Below, in pieces: positions 61,524 through 64,000 of a stretch of DNA of 64,000 bases; the stretch's first letter is position 1, and each line of letters starts with the position of its first letter. Under the pieces are notes generated by a model that was not told the origin of the DNA, ran no database searches, and worked only from the letters and a program-made list of their open reading frames with translations. The stretch lies in assembly GCA_029582165.1 (NCBI GenBank), contig CM055868.1:14304001-14368000 (forward strand), given 5' to 3'. The position numbers and the translations under genes are program-made. This DNA is from Portulaca oleracea (lineage: Eukaryota > Streptophyta > Magnoliopsida > Caryophyllales > Portulacaceae).

Positions 61524-62324
61524 CTAGAATTGATGTTGTTGTTGTCCTGTCTCCATCAGTTCGACATTTTCCTGTGCCAATAAAAATCTGTGTTGCGCCT
61601 CTACAGCACCCATTGCCACTGCCAGAGGGTCACTGTGTACATCATCAAAACCTTTCCTATTTCTTGCCCTCCAGATTGCGCCAATGATCATTGCAGGAAA
61701 GCCTCTCCCTTCTTCATCCATTTCCTTAAGACATGTTTCCACCCATTTTCCAGCATCTTGACTTTCCCGCTTTTGCACATCAAAGCGAAGAAAGCTATGT
61801 TTCCACACCAGTTGTGCCCAGCTACAGTCCAAAAAGACATGGTCATTTGTCTCATAAGCTTCTCCACAAGTCATGCATATAGGGTCTATATCCACTCTTC
61901 GTTGCACTAGGTTTGTTTTTGTCGGCAGTGTGTCATTCCACATTCTCCACAAGCAATGCTTTGTTCTTGGCATTGTATTTATCCCCCACAGCAGCTTGCC
62001 CACGCCCGTTTGTCTTCTCGACCCCTCTCCCTTCTCTCTTTCATGGGCGAATGCCATATTGATGGCCAAATGGTAACCAATTTTAACAGTATAATTTCCG
62101 CTATGGGTAAATTTCCAGACAATTTCATCAACTTGAGCAGTTTCACTAATAGGAATGGAGAGAATATGAGACACTGTTGTAGAGTCAAAACACAGCTCCA
62201 GCACATCTTTCCTCCAGGTTCGTCTTTCTTCATCAATCAGTTCTGATACACATGCCTCATCTTCCAACATAACCGGTCCAGAAGGGATTAAACTATCCTG
62301 CCTATTTGGAATCCACTTTTCTCC
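61524..62324 (-). pseudogene. LINE zf-RVT domain
   Basis: In phase with the RT upstream across TGA 62325. The sequence reads VWKFTHSGNYTVKIGYHLA, then GKLLWGINTMPRTKHCLWRMWNDTLPT and a zinc-binding-like CMTCGEAYETNDHVFLDC with ARNRK further on. This is the standard zf-RVT domain of plant LINEs. A TAG at 61524-61526 precedes the RNase H domain. Confidence 0.9.
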
Positions 62325-64000
62325 TCATATTCGCACAGATTTCCCATCTCCGATGCTCCACATCATCCCATTCTGTAGCAAAGGCCGCACTCCCACAATG
62401 CTTCTCCAACTGTAGCTAGGTTGATGACCTAACTTGGCTTGCCAGTAATTCCCATTTGGGAAATACTTTGCTTTGAGAATCCTCCCTGCTAATGACGTTG
62501 GACACTGAACAAGGCGCCATGCTTGCTTAGCTAAAAGAGCTTTATTAAAGCACTTGAATCTTCGTAAACCCATCCCACCAGTAGCCTTGGGTTTACACAT
62601 TTCACTCCAGGATTTCCAACTAATTCCCCTCTCATCTCCTGAGGTTCCCCACCATAAACGTCTACATGCACCTTCCAAATTATTGCATATTGATGCTGGG
62701 AGTTCAAAGCATTGCATAGCATATGTCGGTACTGCTTGTGCCACTGCTTTGATGAGTACCTCCTTGCCTGCCTTCGAAAGAAATTTTTCCTTCCATCCCT
62801 TAAGTTTCTTCCAAACTCGGTCTTGGACTATTTGAAACACCGCCTTCTTTGATCTACCTATAAAAGTAGGCATCCCCAAATACCGATCATGAGTCTCTAC
62901 TGCTTTGAACCCTAATCTCTGTTGGAGTGTATTTTTCGTTTGTTCGCTCACATTCCGGCCATAGGAGACTTCAGATTTATCGATATTTATCATTTGCCCC
63001 GAAGCCCTCTCATACAACTTTAGTATCTCCAAAACCTGCATGGCTTCTTCCTCCGTTGCTCGTACAAACAGGAGGCTATCATCTGCAAAGAATAGGTGGG
63101 TAACCAAAGGCGCAGTCCGAGCCACTCGGATTCCATGGATGAGTTTTTGTTCCTCCCTATTGCAAATGAGAGCTGATAGCCCTTCTGCGCAAACCAAAAA
63201 CAAGTAGGGTGACAATGATCTCCTTGTGAGTCCCCTGAGGAGGATCTCCGTCGAGGTTTGACCATTAACAAGCACTTGATATGTAACTGAAGAAATCAAC
63301 CTCATAATCAGCTCAATAAAGCCATCTTCAAAGCCTAGGGCTTTCAACATACACCTAATAAAACCCCATTCCACCCTGTCATAAGCTTTACTCATATCAA
63401 GTTTCAGGGCCATATGATCCTTTTTAACATGCTTTGGTCTTTTCCTAAGGAAATGGAAGTGTTCAAAGGCCACAAGAATATTGTCTGAGATCAGACGACC
63501 AGGTACAAAAGCATTTTGTGATTCATGGATAATAGAGGGGAGGATGGATTTTAGCCTATTTGCAACTGTTTTTGAAATGAGTTTGTACACCACATTACAC
63601 AAGCTTATAGGTCTAAAATCTTTTGTGGACAGTGGGGCTTTTATTTTGGGAATGAGGGCTATAAAGGTATGGTTTACACTCTTAGGGGACGCCCCATTAT
63701 TCAGGACATTAAGCACAAACTCCACAATGTCATTTCCTACAACATGCCAGTATTTTTGAAAAAAGAGAGCGGGCATACCGTCAGGCCCAGAGGCCTTTGT
63801 AGGATGCATTTGAGAAAGGGCCTGATAGATTTCCTCTCCAGTGAAAGGCCTCCTCAGATTTTGGTTCATTTCCTCCGTGACCCTCGAAACTACGAGACTG
63901 GTGACCGGATTCGTATCCATGTTTTCCTGGGAAGTAAAGATATGATCAAAATACCGCACAAATACTCCTTCTATATCTTCCTCCTTTGATCTCCAGTGAC
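62325..64000 (-). pseudogene. LINE reverse transcriptase domain
   Basis: The RT copies LINE RNA at the nicked target. Motifs in order: KASGPDGMPALFFQ, FRPISLCNVVYKLI, ESQNAFVPGRLISDNI, LKLDMSKAYDRVEW with catalytic Asp, and THLFFADDSLLF holding the catalytic pair (near 63080). Where LINEs have a QGDPLSP block, this copy reads TRRSLSP (near 63225); the neighbouring phase retains QGD, so compensating small deletions destroyed the motif. The thumb runs RYLGMPTFIGRSKKAVFQ to the zf-RVT-like GGMGLRRFKCFNKALLAKQAWRL. TGA 62325-62327 replaces an expected tryptophan. The frame enters from beyond the window. Confidence 0.92.

Larger units (their letters stand above)
61000..64000 (-). mobile_element. 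LINE (plant L1-type), 3' part; 5' part beyond the window
   Basis: A minus-strand non-LTR retrotransposon ending in an A tail (about a dozen T on the plus strand near 61001-61013). The order RT, zf-RVT, RNase H is typical of plant L1 elements. Coding sequence is still open at 64000, so endonuclease and ORF1 lie to the right. One reading phase runs from 64000 to 61035 with only two stops, so it is much younger than the LINEs at 14752 and 34040. Confidence 0.9.

Noticed and set aside
62554..62835. Plus-strand frames across the LINE (also 63481-63989)
   Set aside because: Antisense shadows of the minus-strand LINE ORF.

Overview
This is a stretch of nuclear DNA from a flowering plant, most likely a eudicot. 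It is AT-rich and dominated by plant-type transposable elements, with one well-supported host gene whose introns have canonical GT..AG ends. I cannot assign a species. No bacterial, organellar, tRNA or CRISPR features were seen.

Layout. 1-14751: a Ty3/gypsy chromovirus-like LTR retrotransposon (left LTR cut by the window edge, long LTRs, broken gag-pol, an extra reading frame before gag). A MULE-type MITE sits in its left LTR and a foreign solo LTR in its integrase. The whole element lies inside an older minus-strand LINE fragment (14752-15716). 15717-24555: mostly gene-free, with a Tourist-like MITE, a 136-bp tandem repeat, a minus-strand solo LTR (perfect 5-bp TSD), and a degenerate CACTA-like element holding a Cassandra-like 5S-derived LTR and an exact 52-bp-period array. 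24556-32768: a complete Ty1/copia Sirevirus-like element with TSD ATTAT and nearly identical LTRs but frameshifted ORFs. 34040-35320: a decayed minus-strand LINE.

36860-41230: the host gene, minus strand, four coding exons encoding a 471-aa protein with the N-terminal helix-turn-helix region of the Arabidopsis AT3G52170-like family. Beyond its 5' end are a Helitron terminus, a Stowaway-like MITE and two nested MULEs (both with perfect 9-bp TSDs; the outer one holds a possible captured gene fragment). 44267-44853: a hAT-like MITE. 45703-46380: a minus-strand retroposed piece.

47156-59689: a large Helitron of about 12.5 kb carrying a Rep/helicase pseudogene and an RPA70-like gene, with a repeated module present up to three times and the classic 3' hairpin plus CTAG end. 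59869-60947: two MITEs. 61000-64000: the 3' part of a minus-strand LINE (RT, zf-RVT, RNase H) running off the right edge.

The mobile elements are almost all defective: frameshifts, often at short homopolymers, and TGG/CGA to TGA stops recur in several unrelated elements, whereas the host gene is intact. This suggests either decay of methylated repeats or uncorrected assembly indels.
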